Assembly (NCBI RefSeq): GCF_963682185.1
Contig: NZ_OY821667.1
Span: forward strand, 2,678,501-2,742,500
Length of the DNA stretch: 64,000 bases
Source of the DNA: an uncultured Cohaesibacter sp.
GTDB taxonomy: Bacteria > Pseudomonadota > Alphaproteobacteria > Rhizobiales > Cohaesibacteraceae
Reading direction: 5' to 3'
The position numbers and the translations under genes are program-made. This document shows positions 49,378-60,288 of this stretch, one piece after another; positions within the stretch are counted from its first letter, which is position 1; each line of letters opens with the position of its first letter. The notes below the pieces were generated by a model. The model was given only the letters and a program-made list of their open reading frames with translations, did no database searches and had not been told where the DNA came from.

Positions 49378-50226
49378 TTAAAGGACCGGCAAAGTCGCAC
49401 GGATATGGTCCGCCAATGCAGAGACTGCAGCGGAAGGACGCTGATCGGCCAGTTCCAGCGTAATGCCAATGGCAGGAAGACGCGGCAGATCATCTGTGAT
49501 GATGCGCAGATCCTGTGGCACGGCGCTTCGGGTGAGAACGCTGATAGCGTGGCCCGAGCGGGCAATGGCCAGAAGACCGGCCAGACTGTTGCTGGCATAG
49601 GCCACGCGATAGCGCCGGTTGATCGCCTCCATCACGGTGCAGGCTGCCCGATAGTCGATCGTGCTCGGAGTGGGCAGGGCGAGCGGTAGAATCGGAGCCG
49701 AAAGGATCGCCGGTGCAGCTTCATTGGCCACCCAGACCAGCTGCTCCTTGCGAATAACCCCGTCCGCCTCCGCTGAAGGCAGGGAGACCAGCGCCATATC
49801 CAGCAAGCGCTGCTGCAATTGCGGCCTCAGATCCGTTGACGGGGCGCAGGCCAGCCTCAAATCGATGTCCGGATAGCGCGTGCAAAAGCTGCCCAGAAGC
49901 TGGGGTAAGAAGGCGCTCGCATAATCCTCTGTACAGCCAAGGCTGATCGAACCGCGCAAGGTGGTTCCGGTCATATCCATCAGGATTTCGTCATGCTGGG
50001 TAAGAAGAGCCTCGGCATGCACCAGCAATTTCTCGCCCGCTGCTGTTAGCCTGACGCCCGCGCCGGTGCGATGCAGAAGCGGTTTGCCGAGTTGATCCTC
50101 CAGACGATGCATCTGCATGCTGAGCGCCGACTGTGTGCGCCCGACCTGCTGGGCGGCAAGGCTGATGGAGCCGGTTTGCGCCACAATGACGAAATTTTTC
50201 AGCAAGGCGATGTCGAGTGACTGCAT
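49378..50226 (-). CDS. dgdR: LysR-type regulator, probable DgdR
   Basis: The 282-residue LysR regulator has an HTH at residues about 4-62 (ALLKNFVIVAQTGSISLAAQQVGRTQSALSMQM) and an effector-binding domain. It is divergent from dgdA with a 115-base gap, the arrangement of dgdR and dgdA in Burkholderia cepacia, where DgdR represses dgdA until a dialkylglycine is present. The frame extends to 50382 but the ATG at 50226 gives the typical LysR start. The symbol rests mainly on context. Confidence 0.8.
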   Translation of the reverse strand: MQSLDIALLKNFVIVAQTGSISLAAQQVGRTQSALSMQMHRLEDQLGKPLLHRTGAGVRLTAAGEKLLVHAEALLTQHDEILMDMTGTTLRGSISLGCTEDYASAFLPQLLGSFCTRYPDIDLRLACAPSTDLRPQLQQRLLDMALVSLPSAEADGVIRKEQLVWVANEAAPAILSAPILPLALPTPSTIDYRAACTVMEAINRRYRVAYASNSLAGLLAIARSGHAISVLTRSAVPQDLRIITDDLPRLPAIGITLELADQRPSAAVSALADHIRATLPVL

Positions 50227-50233
50227 GATATAA

Positions 50234-51646
<1,413 letters not shown>

Positions 51647-51658
51647 GGTACAAAAGAC

Positions 51659-51703
51659 AAACCCGCTGCGAATGGTGCGAAACCCTTCCGCAGCGGGTTT
51701 TTC
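51659..51703. terminator. Terminator after dgdA
   Basis: AAACCCGCTGCG (51659-51670) and CGCAGCGGGTTT (51689-51700) form a perfect 12-base stem with an 18-base loop, followed by TT. It lies between convergent genes and works in both directions on paper. Confidence 0.87.
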
Positions 51704-51728
51704 ATGGCGTCTGCATTTTGTTAGCGCT

Positions 51729-52535
51729 TTAGCGCTCAAGCAGATTTTCTACCGCCCTGATCAGCAGCTTGAGATCATCCGGGCGGGAGAGGCGATGATC
51801 GCCATCTTTGACCAGCGTCAGCTTGACATCGTCACGGGCCAAACGGGCAACCAGATCGACCGATGAATGCCAGGGAACAGCGTCGTCCTTGACCCCTTGC
51901 AGGATATGCACCGGACAACCGGTTTCGATCAGATCATCGCCCAACAGATGAGCCTTGCCATCTTCGATCAGTTTGGCGGTGATTTCATAAGGGCCATCAT
52001 CATAAGCACTCGGGCGCCGGAAAATGCCTGTTTCTGCCATTTCGGCCTTGGCGGCTTCGTCAAAATTGTCCCACATCAGCGCCTTGGTCATGTCGATTGC
52101 CGGAGCGATCAGAACAAGGCCCTTGATACGGCTTTTTTCAACCCCGACCTGTGCGATATGCGCTCGGGTGAGCAACAGGGCGAGCCAGCCTCCCATGGAT
52201 GAGCCGCAGATAATTTGCGGTCCGTCTGTCTTTTCATCGAACACCGCAAGGCTTTCGGCGAGCCATCGCGAGATGGTGCCATCCAGAAAGTCACCACCGG
52301 AGACGCCATGGCCGGAATAGTCAAAGCGGGTGAAGGCCGCGTCATTTTCTGTCGCCCATTCATCCAGACACTGCGCCTTGTCCCCTTCCATGTTGGACTT
52401 GTAGCCATTCATCCAGAACAGCCCCGGTTGGCCCGCTTTTGCGGCCAATCGCTGTTTGAAGGCAATTTCGCGGGGATGGTCCCCCTCAACCAAGGGGTTT
52501 CCGACAAGGAAGGTTTGCTTTTGGGGGGCTGACAT
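51729..52535 (-). CDS. Alpha/beta hydrolase
   Basis: The 268-residue serine hydrolase has the nucleophile elbow GSSMGGW, the oxyanion region FWMNGYKSNMEG, the acid in HILQGVKDDAVPW and the catalytic His in KDGDHRLSRP. It resembles the bacterial relatives of ABHD10 (palmitoyl-protein thioesterase or acyl-glucuronide esterase), but the substrate is not known. The ATG at 52535 has GGAG upstream; the frame is open to 52577. Confidence 0.87.
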   Translation of the reverse strand: MSAPQKQTFLVGNPLVEGDHPREIAFKQRLAAKAGQPGLFWMNGYKSNMEGDKAQCLDEWATENDAAFTRFDYSGHGVSGGDFLDGTISRWLAESLAVFDEKTDGPQIICGSSMGGWLALLLTRAHIAQVGVEKSRIKGLVLIAPAIDMTKALMWDNFDEAAKAEMAETGIFRRPSAYDDGPYEITAKLIEDGKAHLLGDDLIETGCPVHILQGVKDDAVPWHSSVDLVARLARDDVKLTLVKDGDHRLSRPDDLKLLIRAVENLLER

Positions 52536-52619
52536 TGTTATGTCTCCGGGAAAGAAATCAAACGGCACCGTTGGCAAGCGCGGCGACGGGGATGCCAGTT
52601 ACATAGCGCGGTGGACCGC

Positions 52620-53816
52620 ATGACGAAAGCCCCAACAATTCTACAGGTTATTCCTTGGCTCGATTCCGGTGGCGTAGAGCGCGGAACGGTGGATATCGCA
52701 GCCGCGATAACCAGCTCTGGCGGCAAGGCTCTGGTGGCCGCTGAAGCAGGGCGGTTGCTGCCCGAATTGGAAGCGGTGGGCGGACGCCTGTTGCCGCTCA
52801 AGGGGCGTAGCAAGAATCCGTTGCGGATTCTCTTCTCCAACGCCAAAGCCATCGAGCGCATGATCCGAGAGGAAGGGGTGGATCTCGTCCATGCCCGCTC
52901 TCGTGCCCCTGCATGGAGCGCCTATATTGCTGCCCGGCGCGCCGGTGTGCCCTTCGTGACCACCTATCACGGCGCCTATAGCCAGAAGGGGCGGTTGAAG
53001 GCCTTCTATAACTCGGTCATGGCCAAAGGCGATATTGTGATTGCCAATTCCCATTACACGGCTCGGCTGGTCATCGGGCGCAATCCGGATGCGGAAAACC
53101 GGACGATGACCATTCACCGCGGTGTCGATATGGATCTTTTCGATCCACAAAAGATTTCTGACGAGCGGATTCAAGCCCTGCGTAGCAAATGGGAATTGGA
53201 TGCCCGCCCCGTGATGATCCTTCCCTCAAGGCTGACGCGCTGGAAGGGGCAGAGTTTCATCATTCCGGTGATGGGCGCGCTCAAGAAAGCCATCGGGCCT
53301 AGCTTTCAATTGCTTCTCATCGGCGATGAACAGGGGCGTGAATCCTATGTCGCGGAGCTGGATCGTCTGATCGCCGAGCATGATGTGGCTGACTGCGTCA
53401 GTCGAGTCGGCCATTGCAAGGACATGCCGGCAGCCTATGCGCTGGCCAACATGGTGATTGTGCCCAGTCAGGATGCGGAGACCTTCGGACGCTCGGCAGC
53501 CGAAGGGCTGGCCATGGGCAAACCGACGCTCGTCGGCGATCTGGGCGCCCAGCCCGAGGTCGTGGCTCCGCCCATGGATGTAACGCCGGAACAATGGATC
53601 GCCAGCGTCATCGCTCATGATGATGCAAAAGGCTGGCAGGACGCCATCGCCCAAACACTTACCATGCCCGAGGCGAAGAAACAGCAGGTAGCCCCGGTCG
53701 CCAGAAATCTGATCGAGGCCTGCTTTTCGCTCAAATCCATGGGCCAGCAGACCCTTGCTGTCTATGACCAACTGCTGGGATGTGATCTGGCGGACCGCTA
53801 TGGGGCCGAGCGCTAG
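52620..53816 (+). CDS. Glycosyltransferase family 4 protein
   Basis: The 398-residue GT-B enzyme shows VIPWLDSGGVERGTVDIA at the N-terminus and a GT4 donor-binding half with PSRLTRWKGQ, LIGDEQGR and PSQDAETFGRSAAEGLAMGKP (the E-x7-E region). It probably adds a sugar in envelope polysaccharide or glycolipid synthesis; acceptor and donor are unknown. GGTGG lies before the ATG; a GTG at 52611 is also possible. Its stop overlaps the stop of the convergent AraC gene within CTAG. No other polysaccharide gene is near. Confidence 0.88.
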   Translation: MTKAPTILQVIPWLDSGGVERGTVDIAAAITSSGGKALVAAEAGRLLPELEAVGGRLLPLKGRSKNPLRILFSNAKAIERMIREEGVDLVHARSRAPAWSAYIAARRAGVPFVTTYHGAYSQKGRLKAFYNSVMAKGDIVIANSHYTARLVIGRNPDAENRTMTIHRGVDMDLFDPQKISDERIQALRSKWELDARPVMILPSRLTRWKGQSFIIPVMGALKKAIGPSFQLLLIGDEQGRESYVAELDRLIAEHDVADCVSRVGHCKDMPAAYALANMVIVPSQDAETFGRSAAEGLAMGKPTLVGDLGAQPEVVAPPMDVTPEQWIASVIAHDDAKGWQDAIAQTLTMPEAKKQQVAPVARNLIEACFSLKSMGQQTLAVYDQLLGCDLADRYGAER

Positions 53817-54772
53817 CCGATAGCGCTCATCTCAGACCTATCTTCAGGCCCCATTCGACGGAAGCTGCCCGGGCCGATATGGAAGGCCCGTTTGAAACTG
53901 CGCGAAAAGGATGGCACGCAATCATAGCCACACCGGCTGGCCACTTCGCCCATCGACAGATGGGTCGTGGTGAGCAGCATACGGGCCTTGTTGAGACGCC
54001 AGCTCCTGAGATAATCCATCGGCGTCTGCCCCACTTCCTCGGCAAAATTGCGAGCAAAGGCAGAGCGGGATTGCCCGGCCAGTGCAGCGAGATCTTCAAC
54101 AAGCCACTTTTTCTCCGGCTCGGCATGGATAGCACTAAGGCTACGCGCTATGGCCTTGTCTGACAGGGCGCGCAGGAAACCCTTGGTCTCGTCGGTAGCT
54201 TTTTGGGCAAGCTGTCGGATGGTCTGGATGAAAATCACTTCGATCAGACGGCTGACAATGGCCGCCATGCCCTGTTCCCCTCGATTGGCCTCCAAGGAGA
54301 TCAAATCAAGGGTGGAGCGCATCCATGGCACGGTTGCCATATCCTCGGGCCTCAGATGAAGATGGCTCGGCAGAAGCGCCAGCACGGGATGCTTGATCTC
54401 TTCATCAAAATGTAGAAAACCGCAGAGCAAGGCGGCTTTCTCGCGCTCTTTCCCGACCCTCAGCACTCCGTCCCGCAAGGCCCCGCTGCCAATCAATCCG
54501 CCCAAATCCGCCGGTGCGAGATCCGGGGCCGCCTTGATGCTCTGGGTTGCTCCATGAGGCACCAGCAGAATGTCTCCCTTTTCAAGCGGCACCGGCTCTT
54601 CTCCCTCCAGACAGAGCCAACAGGAGCCATTGAGCACGATATGAAATCGGATATGGCGCTGGGATGGGGGAATGGAAACCGCGAAGGGGCCGGATAGCTG
54701 GGCGCGAAAATAGAGCTCCCCGGCGATGCGCAGGGTGGCAAAAATATCTGAAATCAGATCTGTCTTATGCAT
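53813..54772 (-). CDS. AraC-family regulator with cupin N-terminus
   Basis: The 319-residue protein has an AraC-type cupin sensor half (residues about 20-190, with IRFHIVLNGSCWLCLEG and GDILLVPHG) and a C-terminal double HTH (LAALAGQSRSAFARNF and GEVASRCGYDCVPSFSRSFKRAF). It is divergent from a LysE exporter gene, which may be its target. A GTG at 54781 is an alternative start. The inducer is not known. Confidence 0.88.
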   Translation of the reverse strand: MHKTDLISDIFATLRIAGELYFRAQLSGPFAVSIPPSQRHIRFHIVLNGSCWLCLEGEEPVPLEKGDILLVPHGATQSIKAAPDLAPADLGGLIGSGALRDGVLRVGKEREKAALLCGFLHFDEEIKHPVLALLPSHLHLRPEDMATVPWMRSTLDLISLEANRGEQGMAAIVSRLIEVIFIQTIRQLAQKATDETKGFLRALSDKAIARSLSAIHAEPEKKWLVEDLAALAGQSRSAFARNFAEEVGQTPMDYLRSWRLNKARMLLTTTHLSMGEVASRCGYDCVPSFSRSFKRAFHIGPGSFRRMGPEDRSEMSAIG

Positions 54773-54938
54773 GCGTATCACTTTCTGGACGATCTGCTAA
54801 GAATGAGGGCGTTTCAATCATTAACAAGCGCCAGCCATTACGGCAAGCATTGGGCGGAGGCGGATAGGCCGCTGACCGACCCGTTGCCCTCTCGACCCAA
54901 TGCCTGATTGACCCAATGATTGTGGAGCGAAGATTCAA

Positions 54939-55553
54939 ATGCCTTTGGAAATGATACTTGCCCTCATCGGATTTGCCTTTGTCATGTCCATCTCGCCCGG
55001 CCCTGCCAACTTCCTGTTGCTGGCCTCTGGCGCCAATTTCGGTGTGTTGCGGTCCCTGCCGCTGATATTTGGCGTGTCGCTTGGCTTTTTGTCGATGGTG
55101 TTTGCCGTCGGGCTCGGATTGGGGCAATTGCTCAAGGAAGCGCCGATGGTTGAAACCGGCCTCAGAATTGCCTGTGGGGCCTATATTCTCTGGCTGGCCT
55201 ACAAGATTGCTGGCGCCAGATCCATGGGGGCCGATGCTGACAATGAGGGCGAAAAAATGGCCAAGCCGGTCTCCTTCATTCAGGCGGCTCTATTACAGTT
55301 GCTCAACCCCAAGGCATGGACCGTCGCCCTGCTGGTAACCGTGACCTACATGACCGAACAGGAGTATCTCACCAACCTTATCGTGCTGGTGGCGGTGTTT
55401 GCGGTGGTCAATATCCCCTCTATCAGCGTTTGGGCCATATCCGGGGCAGCCTTGCGCAAGCGGCTGTCTCAAGGCTCCCGGCTAATATGGTTCAACCGGA
55501 TTATGGCCTTGCTCCTGGTTGCCAGCATGGCGCCCATGCTGATCCATTTGTAA
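54939..55553 (+). CDS. LysE/RhtB family amino acid exporter
   Basis: The 204-residue membrane protein has about five to six helices typical of LysE/RhtB carriers, with the conserved SISPGPANFLLLASGANFG near the N-terminus and LLNPKAWTVALLV. It exports amino acids or related metabolites. The substrate cannot be named; control by the divergent AraC regulator is likely. A bidirectional terminator follows. Confidence 0.9.
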   Translation: MPLEMILALIGFAFVMSISPGPANFLLLASGANFGVLRSLPLIFGVSLGFLSMVFAVGLGLGQLLKEAPMVETGLRIACGAYILWLAYKIAGARSMGADADNEGEKMAKPVSFIQAALLQLLNPKAWTVALLVTVTYMTEQEYLTNLIVLVAVFAVVNIPSISVWAISGAALRKRLSQGSRLIWFNRIMALLLVASMAPMLIHL

Positions 55554-55562
55554 GACAAAGAA

Positions 55563-55604
55563 AAAGCCTGATCCGGCCAGAAACAAGCCGCCAGATCAGG
55601 CTTT
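55563..55604. terminator. Terminator between lysE-type gene and focA-type gene
   Basis: AAAGCCTGATC and GATCAGGCTTT form a perfect 11-base stem around a 20-base loop that contains a further small hairpin (CGGC and GCCG). An A-run precedes it, so it can serve both convergent genes. Confidence 0.85.
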
Positions 55605-55630
55605 CAGACTGTGCAATAGTAGGCTGAAGC

Positions 55631-56491
55631 CTAGTGCTTCTGTGGGCGTAGATAGATGAACCAGTAAATGAGGCCCACCAGAACGCCGCCGCCGATGATG
55701 TTGCCGATGGTGACCGGGATCAGGTTGTTGATCACGAAGTGGCCCCATGTCAGATCGGCGAAGTCCGCCGCCGTGGTGCCGGTTGCGGCCCAGAATTCGG
55801 GACCGGCAAAGGTCTTGGTCATGATGGCCATCGGGATCTGGAACATGTTGGCGACACAGTGCTCAAAGCCGGAAGCCACGAACATGGCGACAGGCAGGGT
55901 CACGGCCAACAGCTTGTCGGTGACAGAACGGCCCGCATAGGACATCCAGACGCCAAGGCAAACCATGACGTTACACATGGCGCCGAGCGCTACGGCCTGA
56001 AAGAAACCATGATGCAGCTTATGCTGGGCGATATGCATATAGTTCAGACCAAGAGAGCCGTTGCCCTGCTCGTAATGCTGTGCAATCTGCATGATGATGA
56101 CCAGACCGATGGCACCGACAAAGTTGCCCGCATAGACGATAACCCAGTTTTTGCCGAGCTGCCCCCAGGTGATTTTCTTGCTGGCCTTGGCCACAACGGT
56201 GAGCACCGTGCTGGTGAACAGATCGCCGCCATTGACGACAACCAGCATCAGGCCGAGACTGAAGGCCAGACCACCGATGAACTTATTGGCTCCCCAGCCG
56301 ATATCGCCATTTCCGTTGGTTACCACCGTGTAGAAAATGAAGGCGATGCCGATGAAGGCACCCGCAGTGATCGCCAGAACGAATGTGGTCAGCGGCTGTT
56401 TGGTTGCTTTATAGACACCAACATCCTCGGCTTTCTTGGCCATTTCGGCGGGCATCAGGGCGTCAAATTGGAATTGAGGCGTTTCGGACAT
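55631..56491 (-). CDS. focA: Formate/nitrite transporter family channel (FocA/NirC type)
   Basis: The 286-residue pentameric channel subunit has six membrane helices. NPA-free FNT signatures are present: GGLAFSLGLMLVVVNGGDLFTS, NWVIVYAGNFVGAIGL and the selectivity His in SGFEHCVANM. The family passes formate, nitrite or hydrosulfide; which of these cannot be told, and no pfl, fdh or nir gene is near. The start at MSETPQFQF is chosen from family length; the frame extends to 56674. Confidence 0.85.
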   Translation of the reverse strand: MSETPQFQFDALMPAEMAKKAEDVGVYKATKQPLTTFVLAITAGAFIGIAFIFYTVVTNGNGDIGWGANKFIGGLAFSLGLMLVVVNGGDLFTSTVLTVVAKASKKITWGQLGKNWVIVYAGNFVGAIGLVIIMQIAQHYEQGNGSLGLNYMHIAQHKLHHGFFQAVALGAMCNVMVCLGVWMSYAGRSVTDKLLAVTLPVAMFVASGFEHCVANMFQIPMAIMTKTFAGPEFWAATGTTAADFADLTWGHFVINNLIPVTIGNIIGGGVLVGLIYWFIYLRPQKH

Positions 56492-56813
56492 GGAGTAGAC
56501 TTTTCTGCTCTTTGGATACACGATAGGGCGACAGGCACCAGATATAACATTTGTTGGCTCTTTATCATACGATGGTCGCATATCGTTGATATTGGTCATC
56601 CCGAGCCATGCTAATTTTGCATAGCAGAACTTTTGGCTCCGCGAAATATCCCAGTAACGGCAAGATTTTGACAAGACTCGGCATTAGCTTGTGAAAGGAT
56701 AGAGAATTCTGCCTTTTATCCCTGCCCCTGTTCCATGGCAGGGCTTGAAAGGTGGCGCAAGCTGCGTCATATGTATTTGACGCTATTGTTGCAATAAACA
56801 GGAGATTACGACC
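56492..56813. promoter_or_regulatory. Divergent focA-infC promoter region
   Basis: The 322 bases lie between the FNT channel start and the infC AUU start. The infC ribosome binding site AGGAG is at its right end (near 56800). No clear promoter hexamers or operators were identified. Confidence 0.4.
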
Positions 56814-57350
56814 ATTCGCCGCCCAAATAGAGCGCAAGCGCCCCGCGAGACGGGACCGCGCATCAATAACCAAATCCGTATTGACGAAGTGCAGCTCATC
56901 GATGATGAGGGACATAACCATGGATCCACTCCGACCAGACAAGCGCTAGACATGGCTGCTGAAGCCGGTTTGGATCTGGTTGAGATCTCGCCGAACGCAA
57001 AGCCGCCGGTCTGCAAGATCATGGATTATGGCCGGTACAAATATCAGGCTCAGAAAAAAGCCGCCGAAGCGCGCAAGAAGCAGAAAGTTGTCGATGTGAA
57101 AGAGGTCAAGATGCGGCCAAACATCGACACCCACGATTATGAAGTGAAAATGCGCAATGCCAATCGCTTTATCGAAGACGGTGACAAGGTCAAATTCACC
57201 TTGCGCTTCCGTGGTCGTGAAATGGCGCACCAAAGCCTCGGCATGGAATTGCTCCAGAAGGTCAAAGCCGAGATGATCGATCGCACCAAGGTAGAGCTGG
57301 AACCCAGACTCGAAGGGCGTCAGATGATCATGATTCTCGCTCCGAAATAA
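56814..57350 (+). CDS. infC: Translation initiation factor IF-3, AUU start
   Basis: IF-3 binds the 30S subunit and controls start-codon choice. The open frame from GTG at 56889 would lack the conserved N-terminus. Reading upstream in frame gives [20 protein letters not shown] then [12 protein letters not shown], a full IF-3 N-domain, starting at ATT (56814) with AGGAG nine bases upstream. This makes 178 residues, the normal length. The AUU start is a known device in E. coli for IF-3 autoregulation. A terminator follows. Confidence 0.95.
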   Translation: MRRPNRAQAPRETGPRINNQIRIDEVQLIDDEGHNHGSTPTRQALDMAAEAGLDLVEISPNAKPPVCKIMDYGRYKYQAQKKAAEARKKQKVVDVKEVKMRPNIDTHDYEVKMRNANRFIEDGDKVKFTLRFRGREMAHQSLGMELLQKVKAEMIDRTKVELEPRLEGRQMIMILAPK

Positions 57351-57380
57351 GTATTCTCTGGGCACAATACTATTTCGTCA

Positions 57381-57412
57381 AAAAAACCCGGATCATTGGA
57401 TCCGGGTTTTTT
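57381..57412. terminator. Terminator of infC
   Basis: AAACCCGGATC and GATCCGGGTTT form a perfect stem with a four-base loop, followed by TTTTT. It separates infC from tspO. Confidence 0.93.
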
Positions 57413-57530
57413 ATTGGCCCGTACAAATGGCGCCATGTGATTTGTGCCCTGTTTCAGGGAACAAAAACAGGCGCTGATCCCTTTATTGTGAGGGGCCGTG
57501 AAACAAGTGAAAAACGGGCAGGATAGGAAC

Positions 57531-57989
57531 ATGAAATCCTCAAGCTGGCTAACCTATGGACTTTTTCTCCTGATTTCTGTTGGGGGAGGGCTGTTGATCG
57601 GCGCCAATAACATTCCGGGGCCATGGTATCAGGGGCTGGTCAAACCACCCTTTACGCCGCCCAACTGGTTGTTCGCTCCGGCCTGGACACTCCTCTATAT
57701 TCTCATCGGCATCGTCGGCGCGCGGATCTATCAATCGGCATTTTCAAAAGATCTGCTCCCCATGTGGCTGGTTCAGATGGGGCTCAACTTCGCCTGGAGC
57801 CCGGTCTTCTTCACGCTGAAGAACTTGCCCGGATCTGTTGCCATTATCACGCTTCTGCTTGTTATCATCATCAGCTTCATTGTGAGGACCAGAAAGCGCG
57901 ATCCGCTGTCCGCTCTTCTCTTCGTGCCCTATCTGCTCTGGGTCGGCTATGCGAGCTATCTGAACCTGTCTATCTGGCTGCTGAATTGA
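57531..57989 (+). CDS. tspO: TspO/MBR family membrane protein
   Basis: The 152-residue protein has five membrane helices of the TspO/peripheral benzodiazepine receptor family. Typical blocks are WYQGLVKPPFTPPNWLFAPAW, NFAWSPVFF and PYLLWVGYASYLN. The family binds porphyrins and related tetrapyrroles; the function here is inferred. The ATG follows GGATAGGA; an upstream GTG (57498) is less likely. Confidence 0.92.
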   Translation: MKSSSWLTYGLFLLISVGGGLLIGANNIPGPWYQGLVKPPFTPPNWLFAPAWTLLYILIGIVGARIYQSAFSKDLLPMWLVQMGLNFAWSPVFFTLKNLPGSVAIITLLLVIIISFIVRTRKRDPLSALLFVPYLLWVGYASYLNLSIWLLN

Positions 57990-58298
57990 TTCCGCAGCCA
58001 ACCGATGGCCTTAGCGATGGCTTTTACCGGATAACGGGCAGATTCTTTGATCTTGCCTCTTGATTCCCTTCCCGCGCATCGCTATAACCCGCCAATCTGT
58101 AGGCAACCGGCATGTCTCTTTAAGGGTGGATGTTGGTCTGACTGCAAGGTAAGTGACTCGCCCGGCTGATTTTAGGGCTGCCGTGGGGAGTTTGAAATGC
58201 TCAATCCGGGATGGTTGGATCCAGTGCCTTCATGGTCAGGAACACCCTCTTAGAGCTTTGTCAAAACAACAATCCGCCAAGGATTTCAGGAGAGCAAA
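57990..58298. other. Leader region upstream of rpmI
   Basis: This is 309 bases between tspO and rpmI. It probably holds the rpmI-rplT promoter and an mRNA leader. In other bacteria L20 represses this operon via leader structure. I see no named riboswitch or ribosomal-leader motif I can assign. AGGAG precedes rpmI. Confidence 0.4.
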
Positions 58299-58496
58299 AT
58301 GCCCAAGCTGAAAACAAAATCCGGAGCCAAGAAGCGCTTCAAGGTTACCGGTACTGGCAAGATCGTATCCGCACAGGCTGGCAAACAGCATGGTATGATC
58401 AAACGCACCACCAAATTCATCCGCAAAGCACGTGGCACCACCACTCTGGCTGAGCAGGATGCGAAAATCATCAAGCAGTTTCTGCCTTACAAGTAA
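58299..58496 (+). CDS. rpmI: 50S ribosomal protein bL35
   Basis: The 65-residue basic protein begins [21 protein letters not shown], typical of bL35. AGGAG lies about eight bases upstream. It is followed by rplT after 46 bases. Confidence 0.97.
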   Translation: MPKLKTKSGAKKRFKVTGTGKIVSAQAGKQHGMIKRTTKFIRKARGTTTLAEQDAKIIKQFLPYK

Positions 58497-58542
58497 GCGC
58501 CAAGCAGCTTGAATACAGCATTCTGGTTTAGGAGATAGAATA

Positions 58543-58902
58543 ATGGCACGTGTAAAACGCGGTGTAACGGCTCATTCCCGTCACAAAAAGACCCTCAAGG
58601 CAGCCAAAGGTTATTATGGCGCCCGTCGTTCAACCATTCGCATTGCAAAACAGGCAGTTGAAAAAGCTGGTCAGTACGCTTATCGCGACCGTAAGACCAA
58701 AAAACGCAACTTCCGCGCTCTGTGGATCCAGCGTATCAACGCTGCTGTTCGCGAACAGGGTCTGACCTATGGACGATTTATCGACGGCCTCAACAAGGCT
58801 GGCATCGAAATCGACCGTAAGGTCCTCTCGGATATGGCAATTCATCAGCCAGAGGCTTTCGCAAGCCTGGTTGAAAAAGCCAAATCTGCTGCTGCCGCCT
58901 AA
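58543..58902 (+). CDS. rplT: 50S ribosomal protein bL20
   Basis: The 119-residue protein begins [19 protein letters not shown] and contains [21 protein letters not shown], diagnostic of bL20. It is an early-assembly 23S rRNA-binding protein. It forms the usual rpmI-rplT pair; pheST follow after a terminator. Confidence 0.97.
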   Translation: MARVKRGVTAHSRHKKTLKAAKGYYGARRSTIRIAKQAVEKAGQYAYRDRKTKKRNFRALWIQRINAAVREQGLTYGRFIDGLNKAGIEIDRKVLSDMAIHQPEAFASLVEKAKSAAAA

Positions 58903-59023
58903 GGCGCATTCCGGTTGAAAAGCATCGCTTTTTGAAGGAATTCGTGTTGAGGCCGAAATTCAGGCAATCCTGACAAGGGTTTGCAATGATTTCGTATCGG
59001 CGCACGAACTAGTTTTACGGTTT

Positions 59024-59060
59024 AAAAACCCGCGTCGAGTGATCGAGGCGGGTTTTTATT
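59024..59060 (+). terminator. Terminator of rpmI-rplT
   Basis: AAAAACCCGC (59024-59033) and GCGGGTTTTT (59048-59057) form a ten-base stem with a 14-base loop, followed by ATT. The other 240 bases of the rplT-pheS gap show nothing recognisable; a pheS promoter is expected. Confidence 0.88.
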
Positions 59061-59205
59061 TGTCTTCAAGGAGATTGACGGGATTAAGTGAGGAAAAGAC
59101 CCTTTATTGTCCATGCCAATCTGTTAAAACGCATACAGCAAAGTCTCGTAGGGCACGAAGCCCGGCCAGACCGGTCCATACGGAATGGCCCAAAACGGAA
59201 TGATT

Positions 59206-60288
59206 ATGTCGGAACTCAAATCACTCGAGCAGGAGATCACCGCCGCTATTGAAGCGGCAACTGATGAGCCTGCACTGGAAGAAGTCCGCGTCTCGGCTCT
59301 TGGCAAAAAGGGCAAGATCTCGGAGCTGATGAAAACACTGGGCAAGATGAGCCCGGAAGAACGCAAGGAAATGGGCCCGGCGCTGAACGGCCTCAAGGGG
59401 CGCGTTGGTGACGCGATTGCAGCGCGCAAGGAGATCCTCAAGGATCAGGCGCTCAACGAACGCCTCAAGAGCGAAACCGTTGATGTGACTCTGCCCACCC
59501 GCATGGGATCGCCATTCGAAGGCCGCGTTCATCCGATTGCGCAGGTAACCGACGAACTGACTGCAATCTTTGCCGATATGGGCTTTGCTGTCGCGGAAGG
59601 GCCGGACATCGAAGAAGATTTCTACAACTTCACCGCGCTCAACTTCCCGCCCGATCATCCGGCCCGTCTGGAGCATGACACCTTCTTCCTGCCTGTCGAC
59701 GCCGAAGGCAACCAGAAGGTTCTGCGCACCCACACCTCTCCGGTTCAGATCCGCACGATGACCAGCCAGGAACCGCCGATCCGCGTGATCTGCCCGGGCC
59801 GCACCTATCGTTGCGACAGTGACCAGACCCACACCCCGATGTTCCATCAGGTGGAAGGCCTCGTCATTGAAGAGGGCATCCATATGGGGCACCTCAAATG
59901 GACTCTGGAAGAATTCTGCAAGGCCTTCTTTGAGGTGGACAGCGTCAAGATGCGCTTCCGTGCTTCGCACTTCCCCTTCACCGAGCCATCCATGGAAGTG
60001 GATATCGGCTGTCAGCGTGTGGGCAACGAACTGCGCATCGGCGAGGGCGACGACTGGCTCGAAATTCTCGGCTGCGGCATGGTGCATCCGAATGTGCTAC
60101 GCAACTGTGATCTTGATCCGGACCGCTACACCGGCTTCGCCTTCGGTATGGGCATCGACCGCATCGCCATGCTGAAATATGGTATGCCTGATCTGCGGGC
60201 CTTCTTCAATGGCGACAAACGCTGGCTCGATCATTACGGTTTCCGTCCCCTTGACATTCCTTCTCTGGTAGGAGGGCTCTCCTCATGA
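59206..60288 (+). CDS. pheS: Phenylalanyl-tRNA synthetase alpha subunit
   Basis: PheS is the catalytic subunit of class II PheRS. The roughly 360 residues have an N-terminal coiled-coil arm, then the class II motifs: motif 1 region, motif 2 with SPVQIRTM and CPGRTYRCD, and motif 3 with [15 protein letters not shown] chose the ATG of [11 protein letters not shown], which has CGGA upstream; an ATG seven codons earlier is possible. Its stop overlaps the pheT start as ATGA. Confidence 0.96.
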   Translation: MSELKSLEQEITAAIEAATDEPALEEVRVSALGKKGKISELMKTLGKMSPEERKEMGPALNGLKGRVGDAIAARKEILKDQALNERLKSETVDVTLPTRMGSPFEGRVHPIAQVTDELTAIFADMGFAVAEGPDIEEDFYNFTALNFPPDHPARLEHDTFFLPVDAEGNQKVLRTHTSPVQIRTMTSQEPPIRVICPGRTYRCDSDQTHTPMFHQVEGLVIEEGIHMGHLKWTLEEFCKAFFEVDSVKMRFRASHFPFTEPSMEVDIGCQRVGNELRIGEGDDWLEILGCGMVHPNVLRNCDLDPDRYTGFAFGMGIDRIAMLKYGMPDLRAFFNGDKRWLDHYGFRPLDIPSLVGGLSS

